A DNA stretch of 36,200 bases from Mycobacterium colombiense (GTDB lineage Bacteria > Actinomycetota > Actinomycetes > Mycobacteriales > Mycobacteriaceae). The DNA is taken from the NCBI RefSeq assembly GCF_003284975.1, contig NZ_QMEU01000043.1, forward strand, positions 1 through 36,200, read 5' to 3'. The notes under the pieces are model-generated. The model was not told the origin of the DNA. It saw only the letters and a list, made by a program, of their open reading frames with translations, and did no database searches. Both the position numbers and the translations under genes were made by a program. Shown here in pieces: positions 9,337-17,776 of the stretch. Within the stretch, counting starts at the first letter, position 1. The number at the start of each line of letters is the position of its first letter.

Positions 9337-9413
9337 CGTTGGGGCGCGTAAACTCCTTGCCTGGTCAGAGCGTCGCGGGCGACCCGAGCGCACCGTCACG
9401 CCAGAATGCGGTC

Positions 9414-9998
9414 ATGCACCGCCGCGTCCACTCGCGCCGCCGGGGCGTCGCCGCATGCTGCGGGGCCGCGATCGTGAGCCTGACGATGCTGGTGGCGTCC
9501 GCCCGGGCCGACACCGCGAGTCCGCTCACCCCGTTGGTCGACGCCGCCGCGCAACGGCTGCAAGTAGCCGACCCGGTCGCCGCCTACAAGTGGCACCAGC
9601 ACGGCGCCATCGAAGATCCGGCGCGGGTTCAGCAAGAACTGGCCAAGTTGAGCGACGAGGCCGGCGCCCAACACATCGACCGCGATTACGTCATCCGGGT
9701 GTTCGGAGACCAGATCAGCGCCACCGAGGCCATCGAATACGGCCGGTTCGCCGACTGGAAGCTTGATCCGGGAAGCGCTCCGCCCGACGCACCGGACCTG
9801 TCGTCGTCGCGGTCGGCGATCGACGCGCTCAACCAGACGATGCTGACTCAGCTGTCGGCCAACTGGGGCGTGCTGCATTCGCCGGAATGTGACGCCCAAC
9901 TCGACGCCGCGCGAAGCGGTGTCACCCGCGGGCGTCAGCTCGACGCCCTGTACCAAAAGGCCCTGTCATCAGCGACGCGGTCGTATTGCCAGCAATAA
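9414..9998 (+). CDS. Secreted chorismate mutase (AroQ gamma type, Rv1885c)
   Basis: A 194-residue exported chorismate mutase, converting chorismate to prephenate outside the cytoplasm. The ATG at 9414 is chosen because it gives a normal signal peptide ([25 protein letters not shown], cleaved before DTASP); the frame is open upstream to 9339. The all-helical AroQ-gamma domain keeps Arg in AAQRL, Lys in AYKW, Arg in PARVQQ and Thr/Glu in ISATEAIEY, matching the active-site positions of the M. tuberculosis enzyme. The two C-terminal Cys (SPEC and RSYC) that form its disulfide are present. It lies between fbpB and rpfC, as in M. tuberculosis. The function of exported chorismate mutase in infection is unsettled. 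Confidence 0.93.
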   Translation: MHRRVHSRRRGVAACCGAAIVSLTMLVASARADTASPLTPLVDAAAQRLQVADPVAAYKWHQHGAIEDPARVQQELAKLSDEAGAQHIDRDYVIRVFGDQISATEAIEYGRFADWKLDPGSAPPDAPDLSSSRSAIDALNQTMLTQLSANWGVLHSPECDAQLDAARSGVTRGRQLDALYQKALSSATRSYCQQ

Positions 9999-10130
9999 CT
10001 TAATTTTTCCTCACCGATTTCTAACGGTCCGATTTGGCCCGCCGATAAGGCGGTTTCCGCAGTTAGATGGCATATCTCGCGCCATTTTCGAATAGGTAAC
10101 GCTTTGGCCACACGCGCCGAAATCCTGGAC

Positions 10131-10541
10131 ATGAAGAATCTCTGCAAGCTTCTCGTCAAGTCCGTATGGGTCGGCGGGTTCGTTGCAGCGTCGATGGCTT
10201 CGTCCACGGGGGTGGTGAGCGCAGACCCCGCTCCCAACTGGGACGCGATCGCTCAATGTGAATCCGGTGGCAACTGGCACGCCAACACCGGAAACGGGAA
10301 TTACGGTGGACTGCAATTCAAACCAGCCACCTGGGCCCGGTACGGCGGTGTCGGCAACCCGGCCGCCGCGTCCAGAGAGCAGCAAATCGCTGTGGCCAAC
10401 CGGGTTTTCGCCGAGGAGGGTGTGGAGGCCTGGCCAAAGTGCGGCGCGCAATCCGGCCTGCCGATCGGTTGGTACTCGCACCCGGCTCAGGGCATCAAGC
10501 AGATCATCAACGGGTTGATCCAGGCGGCCGTCCCGCACTGA
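10131..10541 (+). CDS. rpfC: Resuscitation-promoting factor C
   Basis: A 136-residue secreted peptidoglycan-cleaving protein from ATG 10131; a TTG at 10104 would add nine residues but spoils the signal peptide. Residues 1-32 form a signal peptide ending VVSA, before [18 protein letters not shown]. The single Rpf domain is lysozyme/transglycosylase-like, with catalytic Glu in QCESGG, the [12 protein letters not shown] loop, and Cys in QCESG and PKCG that form the conserved disulfide. Rpf proteins stimulate regrowth from dormancy by cutting cell-wall glycan. There is no LysM or DUF348 domain, which with the neighbourhood identifies RpfC. The 132 bp upstream is AT-richer and probably holds its own promoter. 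Confidence 0.92.
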   Translation: MKNLCKLLVKSVWVGGFVAASMASSTGVVSADPAPNWDAIAQCESGGNWHANTGNGNYGGLQFKPATWARYGGVGNPAAASREQQIAVANRVFAEEGVEAWPKCGAQSGLPIGWYSHPAQGIKQIINGLIQAAVPH

Positions 10542-10594
10542 TGAAACGCACCTGCGGTCTATGACCCGGCGCCAGGCTGTGTTTGGATCAGCCC

Positions 10595-11053
10595 ATGGAA
10601 GGTTCGGCGACTGTTCACATGGCGGCGCCTGCGGCCAAGATCTGGGATCTCATCGCGGACGTCCGCAACACCGGAAAGTTCTCCCCGGAAGTTTTTGAAG
10701 CCGAGTGGCTCGGCGATGCGACCGGCCCCGCCCTGGGTGCCAAATTCCGCGGTCACGTCCGGCGCAATGAGATGGGGCCGGTGTATTGGACAACGTGCAA
10801 GGTCACCGCCTGCGAACCGGGCCGCGAATTCGGCTTCACGGTGCTTCTCGGTGACAGGCCCGTCAACAACTGGCATTACCGCCTGGCGCCCAGTGGCGGC
10901 GGCGGGACCGACGTTACCGAGTCGTTTCGGCTCAACCCGGCGCCATGGCTCGCCTTCTACTGGTTGTTCGGCGGGTTTCTGCGCAAGCGCCGCAACATCC
11001 GCGACATGACCAAGACGCTGAACCGCATCAAAGACGTGGTCGAGGCGGACTGA
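10595..11053 (+). CDS. SRPBCC (polyketide cyclase-like) protein, Rv1883c type
   Basis: A 152-residue protein starting EGSATVHMAAPAAKIWDLIADVRNTGKFSPEVFEAEW after Met, the standard opening of the START-like SRPBCC superfamily, in which a helix-grip fold encloses a hydrophobic ligand. The long C-terminal helix (FLRKRRNIRDMTKTLNRIKDVV) is present. A TTG at 10583 could add four residues. The SDR gene begins six bases after its stop, so the two are probably cotranscribed, as Rv1883c-Rv1882c are in M. tuberculosis. Ligand unknown. Confidence 0.85.
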   Translation: MEGSATVHMAAPAAKIWDLIADVRNTGKFSPEVFEAEWLGDATGPALGAKFRGHVRRNEMGPVYWTTCKVTACEPGREFGFTVLLGDRPVNNWHYRLAPSGGGGTDVTESFRLNPAPWLAFYWLFGGFLRKRRNIRDMTKTLNRIKDVVEAD

Positions 11054-11058
11054 CGCCC

Positions 11059-11892
11059 GTGAAATCCGTCTTCATCACCGGTGCGGGCAGCGGCATGGGT
11101 CGCGAGGGCGCAAAGTTGTTCCACGCCAAGGGCTGGCGCGTCGGCGCGGTCGACCGCAACGAAGACAGCCTGGCGACGCTGAACGACGAACTCGGCGGCG
11201 ATCGGCTGTGGACCCGCGCCGTAGACGTGACGGACAAGGCGGCCCTCGACGGCGCCCTGGCCGATTTCTGCGCCGGCAACAGCGGTGGCGGACTCGACAT
11301 GATGTGGAACAACGCCGGCATCGGCGAATCCGGCTGGTTCGAGGACGTGCCCTATGACGCCGCGATGCGCGTCGTCGACGTGAACTTCAAGGCGGTACTC
11401 ACGGGCGCATACGCTTCGCTGCCGTATCTCAAGAAGGCCCCCGGCAGCCTGATGTTCTCCACGTCATCGTCCTCGGGGACCTACGGCATGCCGCGCCTGG
11501 CCGTCTACTCGTCGACCAAGCATGCGGTCAAAGGTCTGACCGAGGCGCTGAGCGTGGAGTGGCAGCGACACGGCGTGCGCGTCGCCGACGTGCTGCCCGG
11601 TCTCATCGACACCGCCATCCTGACGACCACGACCAACCACTCCGACGACGGGCGCACACCCATGACGGCGGAGCAATTGCGGGCCACCGCCCCCAAGAAG
11701 GGCATGCTCCGGTTGATGCCGGCAAGCAGCGTGGCCGAGACGGCGTGGGCGGCCTATCACCATCCGAAGCGGTTGCACTGGTACGTGCCCAAGAGCATCC
11801 GCCTGATCGACTTCTTCAAGGGCCTGAGCCCGGAATTCGTGCGACGCAGCATCGTCAAGTCTCTACCCGCGCTAGCGCCGAAGCGGCAGTAA
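11059..11892 (+). CDS. Short-chain dehydrogenase/reductase, Rv1882c type
   Basis: A 277-residue classical SDR from GTG 11059, the same length as Rv1882c. The cofactor motif TGAGSGMG lies at about 8-15. Asp after the second strand (GAVDRNE) favours NAD(H). NNAG, a Ser in FSTSSSSGTYG and the catalytic YSSTK are all present. The C-terminal part (LHWYVPKSIRLIDFFKGLSPEFVRR) is longer and basic, possibly membrane-touching. The frame is open further upstream over the SRPBCC gene, but that text is a shadow. It is the second gene of the SRPBCC-SDR pair. The substrate is unknown. Confidence 0.9.
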   Translation: MKSVFITGAGSGMGREGAKLFHAKGWRVGAVDRNEDSLATLNDELGGDRLWTRAVDVTDKAALDGALADFCAGNSGGGLDMMWNNAGIGESGWFEDVPYDAAMRVVDVNFKAVLTGAYASLPYLKKAPGSLMFSTSSSSGTYGMPRLAVYSSTKHAVKGLTEALSVEWQRHGVRVADVLPGLIDTAILTTTTNHSDDGRTPMTAEQLRATAPKKGMLRLMPASSVAETAWAAYHHPKRLHWYVPKSIRLIDFFKGLSPEFVRRSIVKSLPALAPKRQ

Positions 11893-11904
11893 GGAGGTCG
11901 GCTG

Positions 11905-12327
11905 GTGGAAAACCGTTTGCTCACAGTCGCTTTGGTTTCGGCGGCGGTCGTCGTCAGCGTCGCGGGATGCAGCGCGGCGCAGACGACACCTCGTCGGGCC
12001 GCGCGGCTGACCATCGACGGCGCCACGCACACGACGCGTCCCCCGGCGTGCCGGCAAGACCAGATGTACCGCACCATCAACATCCCCGACCGTGACGGTG
12101 GGGTCGAGGCGGTGGTGCTGCTCAGCGGCTACCGGGTGATGCCGCAGTGGGTCAAGATTCGCAATGTCGACGGATTCAGCGGCAGCTTCTGGCAAGGCGG
12201 GGTGGGCGACGCGCACGTCGAACTCAACAACGACGCCTACACCATCACGGGCAGCGCCTACGGCATCAACAGCAGCAACCCCAACAAAGTGGTGACCACC
12301 GACTTCAAAATCGTCGCCGAGTGCTGA
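11905..12327 (+). CDS. lppE: Lipoprotein LppE
   Basis: A 140-residue protein from GTG 11905 (ribosome site AAGGAGG). The signal sequence LLTVALVSAAVVVSVAGC ends with a lipobox VAGC and lipidated Cys22. The mature part is a 120-residue beta-rich domain with later Cys in PPACRQ and at the C-terminus (AEC) that may pair. This is the domain of mycobacterial LppE/LpqH-type (19-kDa antigen-like) lipoproteins. Length and neighbourhood (before cyp140) equal M. tuberculosis lppE. It should be anchored outside the plasma membrane. Function unknown. Confidence 0.9.
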   Translation: MENRLLTVALVSAAVVVSVAGCSAAQTTPRRAARLTIDGATHTTRPPACRQDQMYRTINIPDRDGGVEAVVLLSGYRVMPQWVKIRNVDGFSGSFWQGGVGDAHVELNNDAYTITGSAYGINSSNPNKVVTTDFKIVAEC

Positions 12328-12384
12328 CTCCACGGCTGGTCGGGGCCTAGGCTCGAAACGACGCCTGATCGAGGGAGGGGGCCG

Positions 12385-13707
12385 GTGAAGGAACGCTTGC
12401 ACTGGTTCGCGATGCATGGCTTCATCCGGGGCGCCGCGGCCCTCGGGGCCCGGCGAGGCGATGTCCAGGCCAGGCTGATCGCCGATCCGGCGGTGGCCGC
12501 CGACCCGGTCCCCTACTACGACGAGGTCCGTGCCCGGGGCAGGCTGGTGAAGGGCCGCGTGGCGTATCTGACGGCCGATCACGCGCTGGCGCATGAACTG
12601 CTGCGGTCCGACGATTTTCGGGTGCTGATCTTTGGATCGAATCTGCCGGCGCCGCTGCGATGGGTGGAGCGCCGCACCCGCGACGGTCTGCTGCATCCAC
12701 TGCGTGCGCCATCGTTGTTGGCCGTCGAACCGCCCGATCACACCCGTTACCGCAAGACGGTGTCGGCGGTATTCACACCCAGAGCCGTTGCCGCCCTGCG
12801 GGATCGGGTCGAGCAGACGGCCGCCGAGCTGTTGGATCGGCTAGCTGGTGAGTCCGGCGTGGTGGACATCGTCGGACGGTACTGCTCGCAGCTTCCGGTG
12901 GCGATCATCAGCGACATCCTCGGGGTGCCCGAGTCGGAGCGGCGGCGCGTACTGGAGTTCGGCGAACTGGCCGCGCCGAGCCTCGACATCGGATTGCCAT
13001 GGCGGCAATACCGCAGCGTGCAGGACGGGATCGCGGGTTTCAGCGCCTGGCTCGCCGAGCACCTGCAGCGGCTGCGCCTGGATCCCAGCGACAATCTGAT
13101 GAGCCAGCTGATCCAGACGGCCGAAAGTGGTTCTGCAGAAACATATCTCGACGAGAAGGAGCTCCAGGCGATCGCCGGACTGGTGTTGGCCGCCGGCTTC
13201 GAAACCACGGTCAACCTGCTCGGCAATGGGATTCGCTTGTTGATGGACGCGCCGGAACACCTGAACACCCTGCGCCGGCGTCCCGAACTGTGGCCCAACG
13301 CCGTCGAAGAGATCCTGCGGCTGGAATCGCCGGTGCAGCTGACCGCGCGGATGGCGCAGGGCGACGTCGAGATAGCCGGCCGGCAGTTACACCGTGGCGA
13401 TCTGGTGCTGGTGTATCTGGCCGCCGCCAACCGGGATCCATCGGTTTTCCCCGACCCGCACCGCTTCGACATCGAAAGGGACAACGCCGGAAGACATCTC
13501 GCCTTTTCCGGTGGCCGGCATTTCTGCCTGGGCGCGGCCCTTGCCCGGGCCGAGGGCGAAGTCGGACTGCGCACCTTTTTCGACCGCTTTCCCGAGGTAC
13601 GCGCGGCGGGTGCCGGAAGCAGGCGCGAAACCCGGGTGCTGCGGGGATGGTCGTCGTTGCCGGTGGCTCTGGGGCCGTACGTGCGCGAGTACGACCGAAC
13701 CGGTTGA
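12385..13707 (+). CDS. cyp140: Cytochrome P450 CYP140
   Basis: A 440-residue P450 from GTG? No: the first codon is ATG-like AAG-preceded GTG at 12385 (GTGAAGGAACGC), with GGGAGGGGG upstream. The I-helix oxygen motif is AGFETT near 270-275, the ExxR pair is E309/R312, and the heme loop is FSGGRHFCLG with Cys381. The N-terminus has the CYP140-like AMHGFIRGAAALGARRGD. It is an orphan enzyme whose substrate is unknown; in M. tuberculosis Rv1880c sits at the same place after lppE. It begins 57 bp after lppE. Confidence 0.9.
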   Translation: MKERLHWFAMHGFIRGAAALGARRGDVQARLIADPAVAADPVPYYDEVRARGRLVKGRVAYLTADHALAHELLRSDDFRVLIFGSNLPAPLRWVERRTRDGLLHPLRAPSLLAVEPPDHTRYRKTVSAVFTPRAVAALRDRVEQTAAELLDRLAGESGVVDIVGRYCSQLPVAIISDILGVPESERRRVLEFGELAAPSLDIGLPWRQYRSVQDGIAGFSAWLAEHLQRLRLDPSDNLMSQLIQTAESGSAETYLDEKELQAIAGLVLAAGFETTVNLLGNGIRLLMDAPEHLNTLRRRPELWPNAVEEILRLESPVQLTARMAQGDVEIAGRQLHRGDLVLVYLAAANRDPSVFPDPHRFDIERDNAGRHLAFSGGRHFCLGAALARAEGEVGLRTFFDRFPEVRAAGAGSRRETRVLRGWSSLPVALGPYVREYDRTG

Positions 13708-13739
13708 CAGCGGGGCGGCAACAGAGTTTATTTGCCGCT

Positions 13740-14198
13740 ATGACAGAGGCATCTATGATCGCGGTCGAGGACGTCGTACGTGGGCTGTGGCAGGCGCTTT
13801 CGCGGCGAGATTGGGAAGCGATCAAGACCTTTTTGTCCGACGACTGCCTCTACGTCGACATGCCGGTGCCCGCACTGTCGGCGCGCGGTCCCGAGGGCAT
13901 CGTGCAACGCCTCAGGATGGGACTCGAGCAGTTGGCCGGCTATGAGAACCACCCCGGCGTGCTGGTGTCCAACGGATCCGACGTGCTCTACGAGCACTCC
14001 GAGACGTGGACGTTCGCGACGGGTGAGCAGGGTGTGCTGCGCTTCGTGACGGTCCACAAGGTCGTCGACGGCAAAGTTGCTGTCTGGAAAGACTATTGGG
14101 ACATGAACTCGCTGATTGCGTTTGCTCCCCCGAACCACTTCGAGGGCTTGGCGACCGGCGACACCAGTTGGATATTCGACGCCTCAGCGCTGGTTTGA
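13740..14198 (+). CDS. NTF2-like protein resembling limonene-epoxide hydrolases
   Basis: A 152-residue protein from ATG 13740, 32 bp after cyp140; the frame is open far upstream over cyp140, but that part is a shadow. The cone-shaped NTF2/SnoaL fold is suggested by the N-terminal helices (VEDVVRGLWQALSRRDWEAIKTFLSDDCLYVDMP) and the strand motif VDGKVAVWKDYWD, which is like the LEH family's WRDYFD. The LEH Arg-Asp catalytic pair is not evident and the usual YxN is YVD, so epoxide hydrolase activity is doubtful. The position after a P450 suggests a role on the same substrate, as inference only. Confidence 0.75.
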   Translation: MTEASMIAVEDVVRGLWQALSRRDWEAIKTFLSDDCLYVDMPVPALSARGPEGIVQRLRMGLEQLAGYENHPGVLVSNGSDVLYEHSETWTFATGEQGVLRFVTVHKVVDGKVAVWKDYWDMNSLIAFAPPNHFEGLATGDTSWIFDASALV

Positions 14199-14263
14199 CG
14201 AAGGGCGCTCCACGGCACCCGGGACTGTTTGCCGCCCACGCCCGGTGGAACACCTGATTGCGG

Positions 14264-14698
14264 CTAGGACTCGGCCAGTATCCGGAGGCGTTTCAACGTT
14301 TCCGTCAGTGTGCGTCCCACCTGGCGCACGGCGATCCGATCGGCGATGTACCCAAGTATGCCCCCGGGCGCCTGATACGACAGTCGAAACGTCACCCTGG
14401 TGCAGCCGTCGCCTTTGTCGCGCAACCGCATCCGCCCGCGCAGCGTTACGCCGGTAATTCCCACCCAGGCGAGGTCGCGGCCGTCGTCGAACTCGACCAC
14501 CTCGATCACGCCGCCAACGGGTACGGAGCCAATTTTCCAGTGGACGGTGTACCGCGCACCGACTCCGGGTGGTTTGTCGTTCGACGACTCCCATCGCTCT
14601 AGGCTCGCCATGAACGACGGGTAATAGTCCGGGTCGCTGACGATTTTCCAGACGGCGGCACGGTCGGCGTTGATGACAGAACGGCGTTCGACGCGCAT
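14264..14698 (-). CDS. SRPBCC family protein
   Basis: A 144-residue START-like protein. It starts MRVERRSVINADRAAVWKIVSDPDYYPSF, followed by beta strands (ARYTVHWKIG, VGGVIEVVEFDDGRDLAWVG) and a C-terminal helix (VGRTLTETLKRLRILAES). Its ATG overlaps the stop of the upstream acyltransferase by one base (TGATG form), which points to coupled translation. The pair probably forms a lipid-related unit: one carries or binds a hydrophobic ligand, the other transfers acyl groups. The ligand is unknown. It converges with the NTF2-like gene. Confidence 0.8.
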   Translation of the reverse strand: MRVERRSVINADRAAVWKIVSDPDYYPSFMASLERWESSNDKPPGVGARYTVHWKIGSVPVGGVIEVVEFDDGRDLAWVGITGVTLRGRMRLRDKGDGCTRVTFRLSYQAPGGILGYIADRIAVRQVGRTLTETLKRLRILAES

Positions 14699-15543
14699 CA
14701 GCCGATCACCGGGAATCGTCGTTCGGCAGCCAGCCGGTCGACGCCCCCCTGCAGGGAGGCCATCACCTTGTCATGCACCGCTTGATCGTCGCCGTCGACC
14801 TCGATCGGGTCTTGAACCTCTATCACGATCTTGGTGGGCAACGGGATGTGGCCCGCCAGGTCGCTGATGTTGAGTCCCCACGGCAGCGCCAGCGATATCG
14901 GGATGCTCTTGAGCCGGAGCAACTTGTCGGCCATCAGCAACTTGGCCAGCCACTGCCCGCGATTGAGGAAGAGCGCGCTCTCCTGCCCACCGATGCTCGC
15001 GACGGGGACGATCGGCACCCCGGCCTCGCGGGCCAGCCTCACGTATCCCATCCGTCCGCCGAAGTCGACCTTGTGACGTTCCCAGGAGGGCCGGAACACC
15101 TCGTAGTCGCCGCCCGGATACACCAGCAGTGCGGCGCCGGAATCCAGCGCGAGACGGGCATTTTCGGGGTTGGCGGCGACGGTGCCGAATTTACGCAACC
15201 AGCCGAGCGGCGGCGCGGAGACGACGAGGTTGTGGGCCAACTGGTAAAAGGGCCGCTCGACGCCGAAATACGAGCAGAAGGCGAGCGTGAACACGAAGGT
15301 GTCGGGGGGTACATTGCCGCCACTGTGATTGCCTACCAGCAGCACCGGTCCCTCGGGCGGAATGCGGTCCAAGCCCCGCACGTCCGCCCTGAAATAGAAC
15401 GACGCCAACAACCAGGTTCCCGGCAGTTGATCGCGAATGTAATCCGGATCCCGCTGGTCAAGGTCGGCTTTGGGCACCCACGACACAACTTTGTCGCGAG
15501 CCCAATTCAAGACGTCCTTCGCGGTCGCCATGACGGGACGCAT
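14698..15543 (-). CDS. Lysophospholipid acyltransferase family protein
   Basis: A 281-residue protein of the PlsC/LPLAT superfamily, which transfer acyl groups from acyl-CoA or acyl-carrier to glycerol phosphates or other alcohols at the membrane. The substrate motif appears as VGNHSGGNVPPD near 71-81, so the His-Asp spacing is wider than the usual HX4D, a form seen in mycobacterial homologues. Further family signs are YPGGDYEVFRPSWERHKVDFG and EAGVPIVPVASIGGQES. ATG 15543 is used; an ATG four codons later is also possible. No clear TM segment is present, so membrane contact would be peripheral. It is translationally coupled to the following SRPBCC gene. Confidence 0.85.
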   Translation of the reverse strand: MRPVMATAKDVLNWARDKVVSWVPKADLDQRDPDYIRDQLPGTWLLASFYFRADVRGLDRIPPEGPVLLVGNHSGGNVPPDTFVFTLAFCSYFGVERPFYQLAHNLVVSAPPLGWLRKFGTVAANPENARLALDSGAALLVYPGGDYEVFRPSWERHKVDFGGRMGYVRLAREAGVPIVPVASIGGQESALFLNRGQWLAKLLMADKLLRLKSIPISLALPWGLNISDLAGHIPLPTKIVIEVQDPIEVDGDDQAVHDKVMASLQGGVDRLAAERRFPVIG

Positions 15544-15612
15544 ACCCCGGCGTCACCGGGGGTCAAACGCCGCGATGCACCCGGCTGGGCCCCAAAATAA
15601 CCGGCCGCCGCA

Positions 15613-15657
15613 AACACCTGGGATGGCCACCCCTCGTGTTTTGACCATCCCAGTGTT
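15613..15657 (-). terminator. Hairpin after the DUF3761 gene
   Basis: AACACCTGGGATGG (15613-15626) pairs with CCATCCCAGTGTT (15645-15657), 13 bp with one bulged C and an 18-base loop. It lies 15 bp downstream of the stop of the minus-strand DUF3761 gene and before the acyltransferase, so it probably ends the DUF3761 transcript. Confidence 0.55.
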
Positions 15658-15672
15658 GTTGGCAGCCGATGG

Positions 15673-15927
15673 CTACAAGTACCGCTGGACGCCTCCGTGA
15701 CCGTGACAGGTCCCACTGGCATGGGGGTGTTCGCTGAAAGACCAACTCCCATCCGAGCACTGGGCCGTGGCGCCCTGCGGTTGCGACCCACCCTTTTGCG
15801 GATATGGCACGCAGTCGCCGGAGCTGGCGGTGTAGCAACCGCCGCTGGGTGACGCGTAGGCCGATGGCGCCACAGCGGCGGAGCCAAAGACGACCGCTGC
15901 GATGACAAACGCAGCACGGGACAACAC
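15673..15927 (-). CDS. Small secreted DUF3761 protein
   Basis: An 84-residue protein with a signal peptide (AAFVIAAVVFGSAAVAPSAYA, cleaved before SPSGG). The mature part has four Cys and the pattern GATAQCSDGSWSFSEHPHASGTCHGHGGV, which is the DUF3761 signature; these residues may bind metal or form disulfides. Ribosome site GGGAGG lies before the ATG. The family is small, exported and of unknown function. It is probably a single-gene transcript between the cyclase remnant and the acyltransferase. Confidence 0.8.
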   Translation of the reverse strand: MLSRAAFVIAAVVFGSAAVAPSAYASPSGGCYTASSGDCVPYPQKGGSQPQGATAQCSDGSWSFSEHPHASGTCHGHGGVQRYL

Positions 15928-16061
15928 GTGCCCAAACCTCCCTTGTCCATCATCAGGTTGGTGACGTTTGCCCGATTCGTCGATCGAAGCCTATGCGCCC
16001 GAACGGTTGCCCACAGGCGAATCTGGGAAATTTTCCGGCTGTCGAGGCGAGGGAAGCGCCG

Positions 16062-16637
16062 CTACGGCGCCAGTCCGTCCAGGACCCGGACCCGAACGGG
16101 ATCGCGCTTGCCCTTGACGTCAACCCAGCCGAGCATCCTCACGCGTGCGGACTCACCAAGCGCGACCGCGGTATTGGGTCCGATGACCACTTGCCCCGGC
16201 TCTGCCAGCCCCTCCAGCCGTGCCGCCAGGTTCATGGTGTCGCCGATCGCGGTGAAGTTGCGTACTTGCTGCGCACCGACATTGCCGACCAGCGCGGGGC
16301 CGGTATTGATTCCCACCCGAAAGCGCGGCCAGTCTTCACGTCCGGCCGCCGCCTGCTCGACGGCGGCATGCAGTGCGAGTCCGGCGCGGGCGGCGCGCAA
16401 CACGTGATCAGGGCGCCCAGCACGACGCTCACCGCCGAGGCGGTCAGCACCAAAATGAAATGGGCCACCCGGTTGTCCCATTTCCAGGTCGACCTTGGGT
16501 ATGCCCAGCAGTAGCCATAACGCGAGCATGGGCAGCGCCATGTGCATCACCCAGTTCGCCGTGCGCAGCCTCGATCCCCGGCGAACGCCCCGCGGCCTGC
16601 GTCGCCGGGCGTCGGCGGGCTTCGGACGGGCGGTCAC
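16062..16637 (-). pseudogene. Decayed membrane-bound class III adenylate cyclase
   Basis: A GTG at 16637 overlaps the amidohydrolase stop as GTGA. The first 50 codons give a basic N-terminus and a TM-like NWVMHMALPMLALWLLLGIPKVDLE. Near 16479-16484 an extra base shifts the frame: the neighbouring frame reads WDNRVAHFILVLTASAVSVVLGALI, the expected continuation. After about 16390 the text jumps to the C-terminal cyclase catalytic half (FRVGINTGPALVGNVG, NFTAIGDTMNLAARLE, GQVVIG, VDVKGKRDPV), now again in the first frame. The middle TM helices and the first half of the catalytic domain are missing. A frameshift plus an internal deletion is the simplest reading, leaving a frame that is open but not functional. 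Confidence 0.8.
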
Positions 16638-17767
16638 GGCCGGCCGCCGTGATGCGTCAGCCGATAGATGCGGGCGGCGTTCTCGCGGGCGATGAGGTCG
16701 ACGACCCGAATGGCGTCCGGTTCGCTCCACTCGCCGCGGTCCACAAATTCGCCGAGTACCCACTCCATGCCCCTGCGCCACAAGATCGCGCCGAGGAAAT
16801 GCAGCTCCGGCGGACCAATTCCGTCCGACGAATAGAGAATCTTGGAGAACGGCGCCATTTCCAGCAGACGCGCAAGGAACGCAGGTGACCGTGCCCCCAG
16901 GTAATTGACGCTCAACCCGCCGTCGACGTAGACGTTGTTGAACGCCTGGGCCAGATAGCCGGCCTCGCGCTCGTAGGGGTAGCAGTGCAACAGCACGATC
17001 GGCACGTCTTCCGTGCCGCGCAGGAAGTCAAGGAGCAGCAGCGGATTGGCCTGGTGCAGATCGCAATCGCGGTCGCCGAACCCGACGTGGAACTGCAGTG
17101 GCTTGCCCAGTCGCAGCGCCTGGTGCAACCCGAACCGCAGCAGCACCCTGTCTTGTAACCGGGTACCCCCGCGGTCGCGCCAGCGGCTTGCGGCTTCGGC
17201 GACCTCGGCCGGCGCCGGATCGCTGAGGTCGCCCTCGAACCCGCCCCGGTACGCCAGAATCGATTTGGTGCCGACCGCGCCGGCCGCGCGCCCGTGCAGG
17301 ATCTCCCCAAACGCCGCCGCATAATCGCCGTGGGCTTGCGCCGCCTGCTCGGCCACCTCCTCGAGCCGCACCACCTCGCGCGCATCACCACCGGACAGCC
17401 GGGCCATATCCGCGACTCCGGCGACACCGCCACCGCCGATCCCGGTGTCCACCAGCCACTCGCTCACCCCGGCGGCCGACAAGAACAGCCGCGCCAAGTC
17501 ATGCTCGCCGAACTGGCTACGGCGCTCCCAATACGCTTGGGGATCAGCGTGTTTGGGCAAACCCAGGACGGGAGCGCAATGGGCGCGCACCGCGAACCCG
17601 AGTTGAGAGTCGAAACCCGAGTGGGTAATGGGTTCGCTGTTGGCCTCGTTGAGCGCGTTCTCGAATCGCGGCCGGTCTGCCGGCGCCAACCAGCATCCGT
17701 GGACATGCTGATCAATCAGCGCCAGACCGCCGATGTGCTGGGCCAGGGCGCGAGCGTCGGAGACCAT
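16634..17767 (-). CDS. Amidohydrolase, FluG N-domain type (Rv1879)
   Basis: A 377-residue TIM-barrel metal hydrolase. Metal ligands are suggested by DQHVHG (19-24), LQFHVGFG, LLHCYPYEREAGYLA and SSDG near the C-terminus, as in the amidohydrolase-2 family. Related domains are fused N-terminal to glutamine-synthetase domains in fungal FluG; here the two are separate neighbours, with this gene starting nine bases after the glnA3 stop. Together they suggest making and then cutting gamma-glutamyl amides, or a related amine pathway, as inference. Its stop overlaps the start of the cyclase remnant. Length matches Rv1879 (378 aa). Confidence 0.87.
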   Translation of the reverse strand: MVSDARALAQHIGGLALIDQHVHGCWLAPADRPRFENALNEANSEPITHSGFDSQLGFAVRAHCAPVLGLPKHADPQAYWERRSQFGEHDLARLFLSAAGVSEWLVDTGIGGGGVAGVADMARLSGGDAREVVRLEEVAEQAAQAHGDYAAAFGEILHGRAAGAVGTKSILAYRGGFEGDLSDPAPAEVAEAASRWRDRGGTRLQDRVLLRFGLHQALRLGKPLQFHVGFGDRDCDLHQANPLLLLDFLRGTEDVPIVLLHCYPYEREAGYLAQAFNNVYVDGGLSVNYLGARSPAFLARLLEMAPFSKILYSSDGIGPPELHFLGAILWRRGMEWVLGEFVDRGEWSEPDAIRVVDLIARENAARIYRLTHHGGRP

Positions 17768-17776
17768 GACCGGCCG

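Noticed and set aside
10104..10130. Upstream TTG start for rpfC
   Set aside because: It puts nine polar residues before the signal peptide; ATG 10131 gives a normal one.
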